DNA from: Candidatus Methanoplasma sp.
GTDB taxonomy: Archaea > Thermoplasmatota > Thermoplasmata > Methanomassiliicoccales > Methanomethylophilaceae
NCBI GenBank assembly: GCA_031274665.1
Contig: JAISPV010000056.1
Coordinates: 1-6,069, forward strand
DNA: 6,069 bases
Direction: 5' to 3'
Shown: positions 1 to 6,069 of the stretch, one piece after another
Layout: every line of letters begins with the position of its first letter
Position numbering within the stretch: position 1 is the first letter of the stretch
The notes under the pieces: model-generated
The model's database searches: none
What the model saw: only the letters and a program-made list of their open reading frames with translations
Told to the model about the DNA's origin: nothing
Translations under genes and position numbers: made by a program

Positions 1-674
1 AGAGGGAGAAACTCGGAAGTCTCAAGAAGGGGGAGGTGGCCACATATGTCATCGGAACGGAGAATTACGGCTCGGACCTTGATTCGTTCATATCCGCCCT
101 TTCCGGCCCTGAAAATGAAAAGGCGACCCTGAAGAAATTCTTGACTTCGACATCGGAATCCGTTGTCATAAAGAACGGCAAGACCTCGGAGGTCCTTACG
201 TATCTGTGGGATGATCACTGGAGGGAGATCATAGCGGCTCACACTTCGCAGAAGATCGCGGAGAAGATCTTCGAAAAACCCAAGTACGCACCGACGCAGG
301 TGCTCAGCGAAGCGTACAGCGTATTCATTTCCGCCGACGTGGTAGCGAACCTTCCGGAATTCAGGAAACCGAAACCGATGACCAGATTCTCTGACACCCT
401 GGCCAAGGCAGCGAAGGTCGGAGGAAGCGACCTTGTCATCAAGACCATGGCATCGGAAACGCTGAAGGACCGCAAATACCGGGCGATCTCTACTGCTTTC
501 ATCCTTGCGGCAGACCCGAAAGCTGAACTCCCCCTGCACCTAAGCGCCGAAGAAAAGGATTGCTCGAATTTCCTTGTACCTTTCGCGAAGGCAGTGATAG
601 AAGCGAACGGCGAAAAATACCGCGATGCGATGAACACTCTTCTGACGGCAAGCGGTTCCGGCGAGTCCGTTTAA
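1..674 (+). CDS. Hypothetical protein, 5' end probably outside the window
   Basis: I do not recognise this protein. The frame is open from base 3 to the TAA at 672-674. The first possible start inside the window is GTG at 36, giving 212 residues, but that GTG is itself part of the purine-rich stretch GGGGGAGGTGG and has no separate ribosome binding site. The eleven sense codons before it suggest the true start lies upstream of base 1. Counting from that GTG, the protein is soluble, with no signal peptide or membrane segment. It has a Trp pair in the motif LWDDHW (57-62), one Cys (176), and mostly alternating charged and hydrophobic stretches that look alpha-helical (about 65-105 and 115-205), with a Gly/Ser-rich end. 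It converges on taw2 and shares its stop bases. It could be a complete protein from GTG36 or the C-terminal part of a larger one. That it is a real gene is likely from its length and balanced composition; its function is unknown. Confidence 0.72.
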   Translation, partial: REKLGSLKKGEVATYVIGTENYGSDLDSFISALSGPENEKATLKKFLTSTSESVVIKNGKTSEVLTYLWDDHWREIIAAHTSQKIAEKIFEKPKYAPTQVLSEAYSVFISADVVANLPEFRKPKPMTRFSDTLAKAAKVGGSDLVIKTMASETLKDRKYRAISTAFILAADPKAELPLHLSAEEKDCSNFLVPFAKAVIEANGEKYRDAMNTLLTASGSGESV

Positions 675-1693
675 AGTATCCTGACATCGGCGACGTAGTG
701 GGAAACGGACGGAGCGAAGGACTTCACTTCCCTTATCCGCTCTATCTCATAATCCACGATCGCAGCCTTTGCGAATATTTCCTCTACCTTTTCTTTGTAT
801 TCATTTATGTAAAATGTGTCGTGGTAGTGGATGGTCCCGCCTCTCTTCACGATGTCCAACGCCTTTGGCAGAAAGGCGGATGTTGTCTGGACGTACCCCA
901 TTATCACCCTGTCGGCGAACCTTTTTCCAAGCATGCTCCTGTTGTCCCCCAGGATCGGTATCACCCTTTCCGAGACGCCGTTCCGTTCCAGGTTCTTTAA
1001 CAGATACCGATAGGAATGGGGGTTCTTTTCGCAGGCGAACACCTTCCTGGCGCCGGTGAATTTGGCTATGGGCAGGGTGAAGTACCCTATTCCCGCGAAC
1101 ATGTCCACCACCGTCTCTCCTTTGCAGTCTAACTCCTTCATACGCATCCTTTCGTCGATGTTCCCCGAAGCGAACATTATCCTGCTTACATCGAATTCAT
1201 AGAATATGCCGTTCTCCAGTCTGACCGATTCGGTGTCGCTTCCGTAAATGACCTCGGTGCTGGGCTTTCTCAATTCCCCCGTTATCCCGTAGGCGTCGGC
1301 ACACACGCTCTTCGCGCCGAGGATGCCGGCATACGCCTCCCCTATCCTTCTTTTGTAAGGCAGGCACTTCTCGTCCATCTTCAGTATCACCACATCCCCC
1401 ACATACTCCCATTTCGTCGGCAGGCACGATACGATCTCCGGGGGGAGATCTGCCAGTTCTTCCGTAATGCGTTCCTGCGGCCTTCTTCTTTCCATGGTAT
1501 ACGCCGGCCCTTCCGCCAGTTCATATCCCATCCCGGTCATCTCATCTTCCCTGCCGGGGAGGATCGGGACCAGCCTGTGGCCTCCGTCCTTGCTTATCTT
1601 TGCCGATCTGTCGACTATCCCCAGCTCCATAAGGTAAGGGATCACGTAGGACGCTTCCGACGACCCTATGCGCACCTGCTTCACTGTTTTCAT
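671..1693 (-). CDS. taw2: tRNA(Phe) 4-demethylwyosine aminocarboxypropyltransferase Taw2 (TYW2 family)
   Basis: Taw2 transfers the 3-amino-3-carboxypropyl group of S-adenosylmethionine to C7 of 4-demethylwyosine (imG-14) at position 37 of tRNA-Phe, making yW-86, after Trm5 and Taw1 have acted. The 340-residue protein has an N-terminal D1-like domain of the Trm5/TYW2 family (about 4-45, with GIVDRSAKI and LVPIL). The family middle region follows, with YKRRIGEAYA (113-122), GELRKP (139-144), YGSDT (150-154) and FDVSRIMFASGNIDERMR (167-184). The Rossmann fold has SAM motif DMFAGIGYF (197-205), acidic residue Glu222 and DNR (250-252). MGYV (265-268) stands where the Trm5 methyltransferase has an Asn-Leu/Pro-Pro motif, and HYHD (289-292) follows; these favour Taw2 over Trm5. 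The ATG overlaps the stop of the upstream flavoprotein gene as ATGA, with no strong ribosome binding site, so translational coupling is likely. It is last in the operon. Family assignment is firm; exact substrate is inferred. Confidence 0.93.
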   Translation of the reverse strand: MKTVKQVRIGSSEASYVIPYLMELGIVDRSAKISKDGGHRLVPILPGREDEMTGMGYELAEGPAYTMERRRPQERITEELADLPPEIVSCLPTKWEYVGDVVILKMDEKCLPYKRRIGEAYAGILGAKSVCADAYGITGELRKPSTEVIYGSDTESVRLENGIFYEFDVSRIMFASGNIDERMRMKELDCKGETVVDMFAGIGYFTLPIAKFTGARKVFACEKNPHSYRYLLKNLERNGVSERVIPILGDNRSMLGKRFADRVIMGYVQTTSAFLPKALDIVKRGGTIHYHDTFYINEYKEKVEEIFAKAAIVDYEIERIREVKSFAPSVSHYVADVRIL

Positions 1694-2841
1694 ATGACCG
1701 CCCGCATAATGATGGGGAGGAACCTGATGCCGACCCCGGGGTTCCTCAGCATGGGGAACGCGACGCTGCTCGGTCTGTCCAGATCTATTCTGCCGAGCAC
1801 CGAGCGCATATCGTCCCTGTCGATTATTCTGAATATCTTATCGAGGTCCTTGTCGGACAGGTTCGTGTACATCTTTCTTATCCTGTATCCTCTCGACAGT
1901 TCCTTTCCTATCTCCTTCTTCCATCTTTTTTCATATTTAGAAAGATTCTTTGAAGAAAGATCGTTCTCGCAGAGACTTTCTCTTGCGGTCTCTGCCAGAA
2001 TGGGCGCCGCTTTGTTTATCGGATACAGTCCGCCGCCCGAAACGGGTTTGACCTGTCCTGCGGCATCCCCTATCAGAAGGGTCCTTTCCCCAAAGGTCTT
2101 GGGTCTTCCCCCGAGCGGTATCTTTCCCGAGTACTTCGATACCACATCCCCGCCGTTGATGCCGGAGGCCTTCATCAGTTTCTTCAGATGATCGCTGGGC
2201 GTGCTGCCCGTCCTTCCTTTTATGCAAAGGCCGACCCTCACCATGTCCCCGTAGGGTATCTCCCAGCTGAAGAACCCCGGCGCGAATTCCGACCCTACCC
2301 TAAGGACCATCACGTCATCGTGTTCCGGCCTGTGCCTCACGTCGGCCCCGATACCGTAAATGTATTCTTTCGGAGGGTTGCCGCCTAAGGACGCCGCCAC
2401 GACCGAACTGTGGCCGTCGGCGCCGATGATCAGCCTGGAGCTTATCTCTCCGCAGTTCGTTACGGCAGAGGCTCCGTTCTCTGACAGCCTGATGCCCGAA
2501 CACTTCACCCCGTATCTTATTTCAGCTCCGTTGTCGATCGCTTTCTCGGCAAGCTTCCCGTCGAGGTCGGCCCGGTCGACGAGCATTACTTTTGTGTTGT
2601 CGAACCTCGCCTCGAACCTTCCCCCGCCCGGGAATATCACGTCGGCGCCGGCGATCCTGTTCAGGATGTCCGGGGTTACGCCGCACATATCTACCGCATC
2701 TTTGGTCAAAAGTCCCGCACATTGTACTGGGAGGCCGGACACTGCGTGCTCCTCTAGAACAACGACATCGTGGTCCCTCGCCAGAAGGCCGGCCGCTATC
2801 GTCCCGGCAGGGCCACCGCCGACCACTGCCGCATCATGCAT
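1690..2841 (-). CDS. FAD-dependent geranylgeranyl reductase family protein
   Basis: This is a flavoprotein of the geranylgeranyl reductase superfamily. Members reduce double bonds in prenyl chains, such as those of archaeal ether lipids or isoprenoid quinones, at the membrane surface. Numbering from ATG at 2841 (383 residues), the FAD dinucleotide fold GGGPAG is at 8-13 and the ribose-binding acidic pair at 30-31. VQCAGL with Cys41 sits where family members have a conserved active-site Cys. Also visible are VDRADLD (88-94), GADG (140-143), PGFFSWEIP (188-196) in place of the usual PxxYxWxFP, and the second FAD motif GDAAGQVKP (258-266) followed by SGGGL. A GTG nine bases further out (2848-2850) would add three residues, but ATG2841 has GTGAT four bases upstream and gives the usual spacing to the GxGxxG motif. 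It starts 10 bases after the transaldolase stop and ends in an ATGA overlap with taw2. Substrate motif differences leave the substrate open, so archaeol synthesis is possible but not shown. Confidence 0.9.
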   Translation of the reverse strand: MHDAAVVGGGPAGTIAAGLLARDHDVVVLEEHAVSGLPVQCAGLLTKDAVDMCGVTPDILNRIAGADVIFPGGGRFEARFDNTKVMLVDRADLDGKLAEKAIDNGAEIRYGVKCSGIRLSENGASAVTNCGEISSRLIIGADGHSSVVAASLGGNPPKEYIYGIGADVRHRPEHDDVMVLRVGSEFAPGFFSWEIPYGDMVRVGLCIKGRTGSTPSDHLKKLMKASGINGGDVVSKYSGKIPLGGRPKTFGERTLLIGDAAGQVKPVSGGGLYPINKAAPILAETARESLCENDLSSKNLSKYEKRWKKEIGKELSRGYRIRKMYTNLSDKDLDKIFRIIDRDDMRSVLGRIDLDRPSSVAFPMLRNPGVGIRFLPIIMRAVI

Positions 2842-2845
2842 GCTT

Positions 2846-2850
2846 ATCAC
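2846..2850 (-). promoter_or_regulatory. Ribosome binding site deciding the flavoprotein start
   Basis: GTGAT on the minus strand, four bases before ATG2841, matching the 3' part of the archaeal GGAGGTGAT consensus. The GTG within it could be read as a start three codons further out, but the match and spacing favour its use as the binding site for ATG2841. Confidence 0.5.
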
Positions 2851-2851
2851 A

Positions 2852-3496
2852 TCATTTTTTGGACTTTTCGTAGTCCCTGATGAAGTTCTGTATGCCTTCG
2901 TCCGTCTTGGGGTGGGATACCATCTGCAGCAGCACGTTGTACGGAATGGTGGCGATATCGCATCCTATGGATGCCGCTTCGAGGACATGCATCGGCCCTC
3001 TGATGCTTGCCGCGATCACCTCCGTGTCAAAACCATAGTTAAAGAACACACCGACGATCTGGGCCAGAACATCGGCCCCGCTCATGCCGATGTCGTCCAG
3101 ACGCCCCACGAAAGGGGATACGTATCTGGCTCCGGCCTTTGCCGCTAGCAGCGCCTGCTGCGCCGAGAAGATCAGCGTCATATTCACATCGATGCCTTCC
3201 TCCGCCAGCACTTTCGTCGCTTTGAGGGATTCGACGCACATCGGAAGCTTGACATTGATATTGGGGTGGATGGAAGCGAGTTCGCGGCCCTCTTTTATCA
3301 TGCCGTCCGCATCGAGCGACATGGCCTCTGCCGATATCGGAACGTCTACGATCGCGGCTATCTCTTTGACCCTCGTTCGGGTGTCCGTGCCCTCCTTTGC
3401 TATCAGACTCGGGTTGGTGGTGACCCCGTCGAGGATCCCCCAGCTGTTTATCTCTTTTATCATGTCAAGATTCGCCGTGTCAATGAAGATCTTCAT
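2852..3496 (-). CDS. tal: Transaldolase, small TalC/FSA-like class
   Basis: Transaldolase moves a dihydroxyacetone unit between sugar phosphates (sedoheptulose 7-P plus glyceraldehyde 3-P giving erythrose 4-P plus fructose 6-P) in the non-oxidative pentose phosphate route of the cytoplasm. The 214-residue protein is the single-domain TIM-barrel short form. It has FIDTAN (4-9, Asp6), GVTTNPSLI (24-32), SAE (55-57), the Schiff-base lysine Lys83 in VKLPM, NMTLIFS (105-111), [13 protein letters not shown] (125-137), ASIR (163-166), and HPKTDEG (195-201) near the end. Glu57 and Phe129 match residues typical of true transaldolases, where fructose-6-phosphate aldolase (FSA) has Gln and Tyr, so transaldolase activity is favoured. 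The ATG overlaps the stop of the transketolase C gene (ATGA), with a good AAGGAG eight bases upstream. The direct neighbourhood of both transketolase subunits supports the role. Confidence 0.95.
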   Translation of the reverse strand: MKIFIDTANLDMIKEINSWGILDGVTTNPSLIAKEGTDTRTRVKEIAAIVDVPISAEAMSLDADGMIKEGRELASIHPNINVKLPMCVESLKATKVLAEEGIDVNMTLIFSAQQALLAAKAGARYVSPFVGRLDDIGMSGADVLAQIVGVFFNYGFDTEVIAASIRGPMHVLEAASIGCDIATIPYNVLLQMVSHPKTDEGIQNFIRDYEKSKK

Positions 3497-4449
3497 CTTT
3501 TCAACTCCTTCTTTCTCTCCAAGACCCTCTTTGCCGCCTCCGCGATATCCGCCGGGGTCAGCTTGTATCTCTCAAAGAGCTGGCTCGGGGTCCCCGATTC
3601 CCCGAACGTATCCTTCGTGCCTATCATCTCAAGGGGGGTCGGCATCTCTTGGGCAAGGAATTCGGCTACTGCCGATCCCAGGCCCCCGATGACGGAATGC
3701 TCCTCCGCCGTCACCAGACAGCCTGTCTTTTGTAAAGAGGTCCTCAGGGTGTCCGTGTCCAAAGGCTTTATCGTGGACATGTTGACCACTTCCGCGTCGA
3801 TGCCCTCTTCCAGAAGGGCTGCGGCGGCCTCTATGCAAAATGCCACCATCTGGCCGGTCCCCACGAGCGTCACATCGTCCCCTTCCCTGAGGACAGAGGC
3901 CTTCCCAATGACAAAAGGAATGTCGTCCGGTGTTACCGTCAATGACTCCGAGCGCCCCATCCTCATGTAGACCGGGCCGTTGAATTCCGCTATGGCCATA
4001 GTCGCAGAGTATGCCTCATATGCATCCGCCGGGGATATGACGGTCATGTTGGGAAGCGCCCTCATTATCGCAATGTCCTCGAGGGCCTGATGGGATGCCC
4101 CGTCCTCTCCCACGCTTATCCCGCAGTGGGTCGCCACTATCTTCACGTTCAGTTTGGGGTAGGCGACCGCCTGCCTTATCTGTTCCCAGCATCTCCCGCT
4201 GGCGAACACGGCAAATGTCGATGCGAACACAGTTTTCCCGGATGCCGCCAGACCTGATGCGACGCCGATCATGTTCTGCTCCGCTATCCCTATCTGGATG
4301 AACCTCTCCGGTGCCGCCTTCCTGAATTCCGATGTCTTCGTGGAGTCTGCGAGGTCGGCATCGAGCACCACCACGTTCGGGTCCTTCTCCGCAAGGTCGG
4401 CAAGCGCTTTTCCGTAGTAGTTCCTTTGAGCGAGTTTCATTCCGGCCAT
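3493..4449 (-). CDS. Transketolase, C-terminal subunit
   Basis: This is the C-terminal half of a split archaeal transketolase. It supplies the pyrimidine-binding domain and the C-terminal domain, and pairs with the N subunit encoded just upstream to transfer two-carbon ketol units between sugar phosphates with thiamine diphosphate. Numbering from ATG4449 (318 residues), the catalytic Glu57 lies in GIAEQNM (54-60). [12 protein letters not shown] (75-86), the loop [14 protein letters not shown] (114-127), VYMRMGR (160-166), IKPLD (227-231) and [15 protein letters not shown] (249-263) are all typical of the family, which also resembles the DXS/pyruvate dehydrogenase beta fold. Three in-frame starts compete. 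GTG4458 overlaps its own putative binding site. ATG4449 has GGAG exactly eight bases upstream, the same spacing as the transaldolase gene. ATG4440 would overlap the preceding TGA as ATGA but lacks a well-placed site. I prefer ATG4449. The end overlaps the transaldolase start by four bases. Confidence 0.95.
   Translation of the reverse strand: MAGMKLAQRNYYGKALADLAEKDPNVVVLDADLADSTKTSEFRKAAPERFIQIGIAEQNMIGVASGLAASGKTVFASTFAVFASGRCWEQIRQAVAYPKLNVKIVATHCGISVGEDGASHQALEDIAIMRALPNMTVISPADAYEAYSATMAIAEFNGPVYMRMGRSESLTVTPDDIPFVIGKASVLREGDDVTLVGTGQMVAFCIEAAAALLEEGIDAEVVNMSTIKPLDTDTLRTSLQKTGCLVTAEEHSVIGGLGSAVAEFLAQEMPTPLEMIGTKDTFGESGTPSQLFERYKLTPADIAEAAKRVLERKKELKR
3505..3510 (-). promoter_or_regulatory. 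Ribosome binding site of the transaldolase gene
   Basis: AAGGAG on the minus strand, eight bases before the ATG at 3496. It is the strongest Shine-Dalgarno sequence in the window and lies within the last codons of the transketolase C gene, so the transaldolase can be initiated independently as well as by coupling. Confidence 0.75.
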
Positions 4450-5270
4450 GTCCTGCACTCCAGTTCTTTCATTGCTTTGTTCTTTTCATCGATCTTGCAG
4501 GTCTTCCCGTGGAAGTCGCGGTTGTTCTCCATGAACGAGACGCCTTTTCCTTTTACCGTGTTCATTATTATTACGGTCGGGTTCGCCTCCGCTTCCTTCG
4601 CTTTTCTGAAGGCCTCCACTATCTGGACCATACTGTGCCCGTCAATGACGATGACGTTCCATCCGAAGGCCTTCCACTTCTCCGGCAGAGGGTCCAGCGA
4701 TATCGCGTTCTCGGTACAGCCGGTTATCTGCAGTCTGTTGCGGTCCACGATCGCTATGAGATTGTTAAGATGATACTGGTGGGCCAGCATTGCCGCCTCC
4801 CAGTTCTGTCCGCTCTGAAGTTCTCCGTCGCCGAGCAAACAGAATGTTTTGTAATCCTTATTGTCAAGTTTTCCCGCCAGTGCAATGCCGCACGACATGC
4901 TCAGTCCCTGGCCCAATGAACCTGTGGACATCTCCACTCCCGGCACTTTTCCTTTGACCGGGTGTCCCTGCAGGTTTGAATCCATTTTCCTCAGGGTCAG
5001 GAGTTCGTTCTTCGGGAAGTATCCCGATTCGGCAAGCGCAGCGTAAAGTATCGGCGCAGCGTGGCCTTTCGAGAGAATGAATCTGTCCCTTTCCGCCCAC
5101 TGCGGATCGGCAGGGTCGTGTTTCATGACCCTGAAATACAGTACCGCCATCAGATCAGCAGATGAAAGCGAGCCTCCGGGATGTCCCGATCCGGCCTCCG
5201 AAGTGGCCTCTATGACATCCTGCCTAAGGATCCTGGCTTTCGTCTCCAGTTCTTCTAACGTATAGTCCAT
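4437..5270 (-). CDS. Transketolase, N-terminal (thiamine diphosphate-binding) subunit
   Basis: This is the pyrophosphate-binding half of the split transketolase. It holds thiamine diphosphate and Mg2+ and works as a complex with the C subunit encoded next. Numbering from ATG5270 (277 residues), it shows GSGHPGGSLS (27-36, catalytic-type His30), SKGHAAPILYAAL (67-79), GHPVKGKVPGVEMSTGSLGQGLS (102-124), and the cofactor motif beginning GDGE (147-150) and ending at the metal-ligand region VDRNRLQ (175-181), then KGKGVSFME (240-248). The size is the usual one for archaeal and some bacterial N subunits. A TTG at 5291 would add seven residues and overlap the pcn stop as TTGA. I prefer the ATG because homologues start a similar short distance before the first helix and because TTG is rarer; the ribosome binding site (GTGGT, four bases upstream) is only moderate. 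Its end overlaps the start of the C-subunit gene, so the two subunits are probably made in step. Confidence 0.94.
   Translation of the reverse strand: MDYTLEELETKARILRQDVIEATSEAGSGHPGGSLSSADLMAVLYFRVMKHDPADPQWAERDRFILSKGHAAPILYAALAESGYFPKNELLTLRKMDSNLQGHPVKGKVPGVEMSTGSLGQGLSMSCGIALAGKLDNKDYKTFCLLGDGELQSGQNWEAAMLAHQYHLNNLIAIVDRNRLQITGCTENAISLDPLPEKWKAFGWNVIVIDGHSMVQIVEAFRKAKEAEANPTVIIMNTVKGKGVSFMENNRDFHGKTCKIDEKNKAMKELECRTWPE
4458..4461 (-). promoter_or_regulatory. Ribosome binding site deciding the transketolase C start
   Basis: GGAG on the minus strand (in GGAGTG), eight bases before ATG4449 and inside the end of the N-subunit gene. It uses the same eight-base spacing as the transaldolase gene and argues for ATG4449 over GTG4458, which overlaps it, and ATG4440, which is 17 bases away. 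Confidence 0.55.
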
Positions 5271-5287
5271 GACAACCACTGTGTTTC

Positions 5288-6025
5288 TCAATCGCTCTCT
5301 ATCCTCGGTGCGAGGAAATACACCACCTTGGCCTCGCCGCCGGCCAACCCGAATACCATTTTCACCGGATAATCGCTGTCCAGCTCCACCCTTATCTTGG
5401 TCCCGGACGGTATCGCCTTCACAAGATTAGAGAAATAGTCCAGAGGGAACAGACTTTGCACTTCGGAGGGTACTTCCAAACTCTCTATGTCGGTGCCTGC
5501 CAGTTTCAGGCTCGCGTCGTCGGTATCGCCTTCACAGGACAGCTCGAAGAACCCCGGGTCTGCCTTCAGAGATATGTGATCTGATATGGACTCGGCCGCC
5601 CTTATGCCTTTCTGGAGCTGATCCACCAGCATCACTGCGTTCGCCGAAAGCGTCAGCTGCGGGACTTTCGGGTCGCTCATGCTTGAGGTCTCCACCAAGT
5701 TCATTGATCTTGTTATGTTCCCTATTTTGAAGATGAACCTTCCTTTGCTCTCATCCTGTTCCATGGCGATGATGTCGCCGGGGCCTGCCAGCTTAAGGAC
5801 CGTCTTGACCTTGTCCAGATCGAGACCTATCTCAGTGCTGCTTGCGGAGTATGATTCAAAGGCCTTAGCTCCTATATTGAGCTCGATCATCGCTACGTGC
5901 GCCGGATCGACCGCCTTCAGCGTCATTCCTTCCGGAGTGATCGCGAACTTTACCTCATCAATGAGTGTCGAAACGATGTTGACCAGTCCCTTGAGTGTTT
6001 CCGATTTTATCTCTGCTTTGAACAT
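5288..6025 (-). CDS. pcn: DNA polymerase sliding clamp (PCNA)
   Basis: The archaeal sliding clamp forms a ring, usually a homotrimer, around DNA. It tethers the replicative polymerase, FEN1, ligase and other proteins carrying PIP motifs. The 245-residue product is the usual full length. It has two clamp domains: an N-terminal one with GMTLKAVDPAHVAMIEL (33-49), an interdomain connecting loop near 110-124 (LVETSSMSDPKVPQL), and a second domain ending in the conserved DYPVKMVF (218-225) and FLAPRIESD (237-245), the C-terminal patch that contacts PIP peptides. Acidic residues dominate the C-terminal half, as is normal. The ATG is preceded by GGTGA four bases upstream and directly abuts the TAA of an upstream minus-strand frame. 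The transketolase N gene follows within about 20 bases. Identification is certain; whether the ring is a homotrimer cannot be told here. Confidence 0.98.
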   Translation of the reverse strand: MFKAEIKSETLKGLVNIVSTLIDEVKFAITPEGMTLKAVDPAHVAMIELNIGAKAFESYSASSTEIGLDLDKVKTVLKLAGPGDIIAMEQDESKGRFIFKIGNITRSMNLVETSSMSDPKVPQLTLSANAVMLVDQLQKGIRAAESISDHISLKADPGFFELSCEGDTDDASLKLAGTDIESLEVPSEVQSLFPLDYFSNLVKAIPSGTKIRVELDSDYPVKMVFGLAGGEAKVVYFLAPRIESD

Positions 6026-6069
6026 TTACTCACCAACATCCATCCTGAGGTTCAGTATTCTCTCCACGA
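6026..6069 (-). CDS. C-terminal end of an unidentified upstream gene (partial)
   Basis: On the minus strand a frame enters from the right edge and reads VERILNLRMDVGE before a TAA at 6028-6026, which directly abuts the pcn ATG. The TAAATG junction and the overlap of the pcn ribosome binding site with these last codons resemble the other tight junctions in this operon, so the fragment is probably the true end of a gene co-transcribed ahead of pcn. Thirteen residues are too few to name it. The other two frames here also contain stops (TGA), so a non-coding leader is the alternative. Confidence 0.5.
   Translation of the reverse strand, partial: VERILNLRMDVGE
6030..6034 (-). promoter_or_regulatory. 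Ribosome binding site of pcn
   Basis: GGTGA on the minus strand, four bases before the ATG, complementary to the archaeal 16S rRNA 3' end (core GGAGGTGAT). It fixes the pcn start and lies within the last codons of the upstream frame. Confidence 0.65.

Noticed and set aside
46..132. ATG nine bases after GGAGG at 32-36, with a 28-codon frame
   Set aside because: The spacing looks like a ribosome binding site and start, but the frame stops at 130-132 and lies wholly inside the longer open frame. It looks like chance.
777..810. T-rich stretch on the plus strand about 100 bases after the unknown gene, a possible archaeal terminator
   Set aside because: It is inside taw2 and is simply the complement of Lys/Glu/Ile-rich codons. 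T content alone is not enough to call a terminator.
671..1693. Alternative identity as Trm5 tRNA (guanine37-N1)-methyltransferase
   Set aside because: The Asn-Leu/Pro-Pro motif of Trm5 is replaced by MGYV, and HYHD follows, as in Taw2/TYW2 proteins.
2360..3148. Long open plus-strand frame opposite the flavoprotein and transaldolase genes
   Set aside because: It has no recognisable domain, has an odd composition rich in Ser, Pro and Ala, crosses the junction of two well-supported minus-strand genes, and is explained as an antisense shadow of biased codon use.
3084..3970. Overlapping open plus-strand frames opposite the transaldolase and transketolase C genes
   Set aside because: They mirror the codon periodicity of conserved genes on the other strand and show no family motif.
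3493..5270. Two adjacent transketolase halves as a possible frameshifted single gene
   Set aside because: Each half has its own start, size and domain set typical of archaeal split transketolases, so this is a natural arrangement and not a broken gene.

Overview
This is a stretch of archaeal chromosome, almost all of it coding. Archaeal origin is shown by a PCNA-type sliding clamp with the archaeal C-terminal signature, a transketolase split into N- and C-terminal subunits, a short transaldolase like that of Thermoplasma, a geranylgeranyl-reductase-family flavoprotein, and Taw2, a wyosine enzyme of archaeal tRNA. By eye the base composition is moderate to slightly GC-rich, and the protein features fit a euryarchaeon of the Thermoplasmata, possibly the Methanomassiliicoccales. 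That placement is inference. The eight stop codons visible are TAA or TGA and never TAG, which agrees with such a lineage but proves little.

Layout. Bases 1-674 carry one plus-strand gene of unknown function, apparently cut at its 5' end by the window edge. From 671 to 6025 six genes lie on the minus strand, and a few codons of a seventh gene run off the right edge (6026-6069). In transcription order, right to left: unknown C-terminus, pcn (sliding clamp), transketolase N subunit, transketolase C subunit, transaldolase, FAD-dependent prenyl-reductase-family protein, taw2. Junctions are extremely tight. TAA abuts ATG before pcn, ATGA stop/start overlaps occur at 3493-3496 and 1690-1693 (and as an alternative at 4437-4440), and the largest gaps are about 10-17 bases. 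This looks like one polycistronic, translationally coupled operon. The unknown plus-strand gene and taw2 converge and share the bases TTAA as both stop codons.

How the genes fit together. The two transketolase subunits and the transaldolase form a compact non-oxidative pentose phosphate module that interconverts hexose, pentose and erythrose phosphates. It supplies ribose 5-phosphate for nucleotides and erythrose 4-phosphate for aromatic compounds. Placing it directly behind the replication clamp suggests co-expression with growth and DNA synthesis. The flavoprotein probably reduces double bonds in isoprenoid chains (membrane lipid or quinone). Taw2 builds the wyosine side chain on G37 of tRNA-Phe. 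The last two look like housekeeping genes sharing the transcript, not steps of the same pathway.

I see no mobile element, CRISPR array, RNA gene or intergenic stretch of any length. The least explained item is the plus-strand protein at the left edge.
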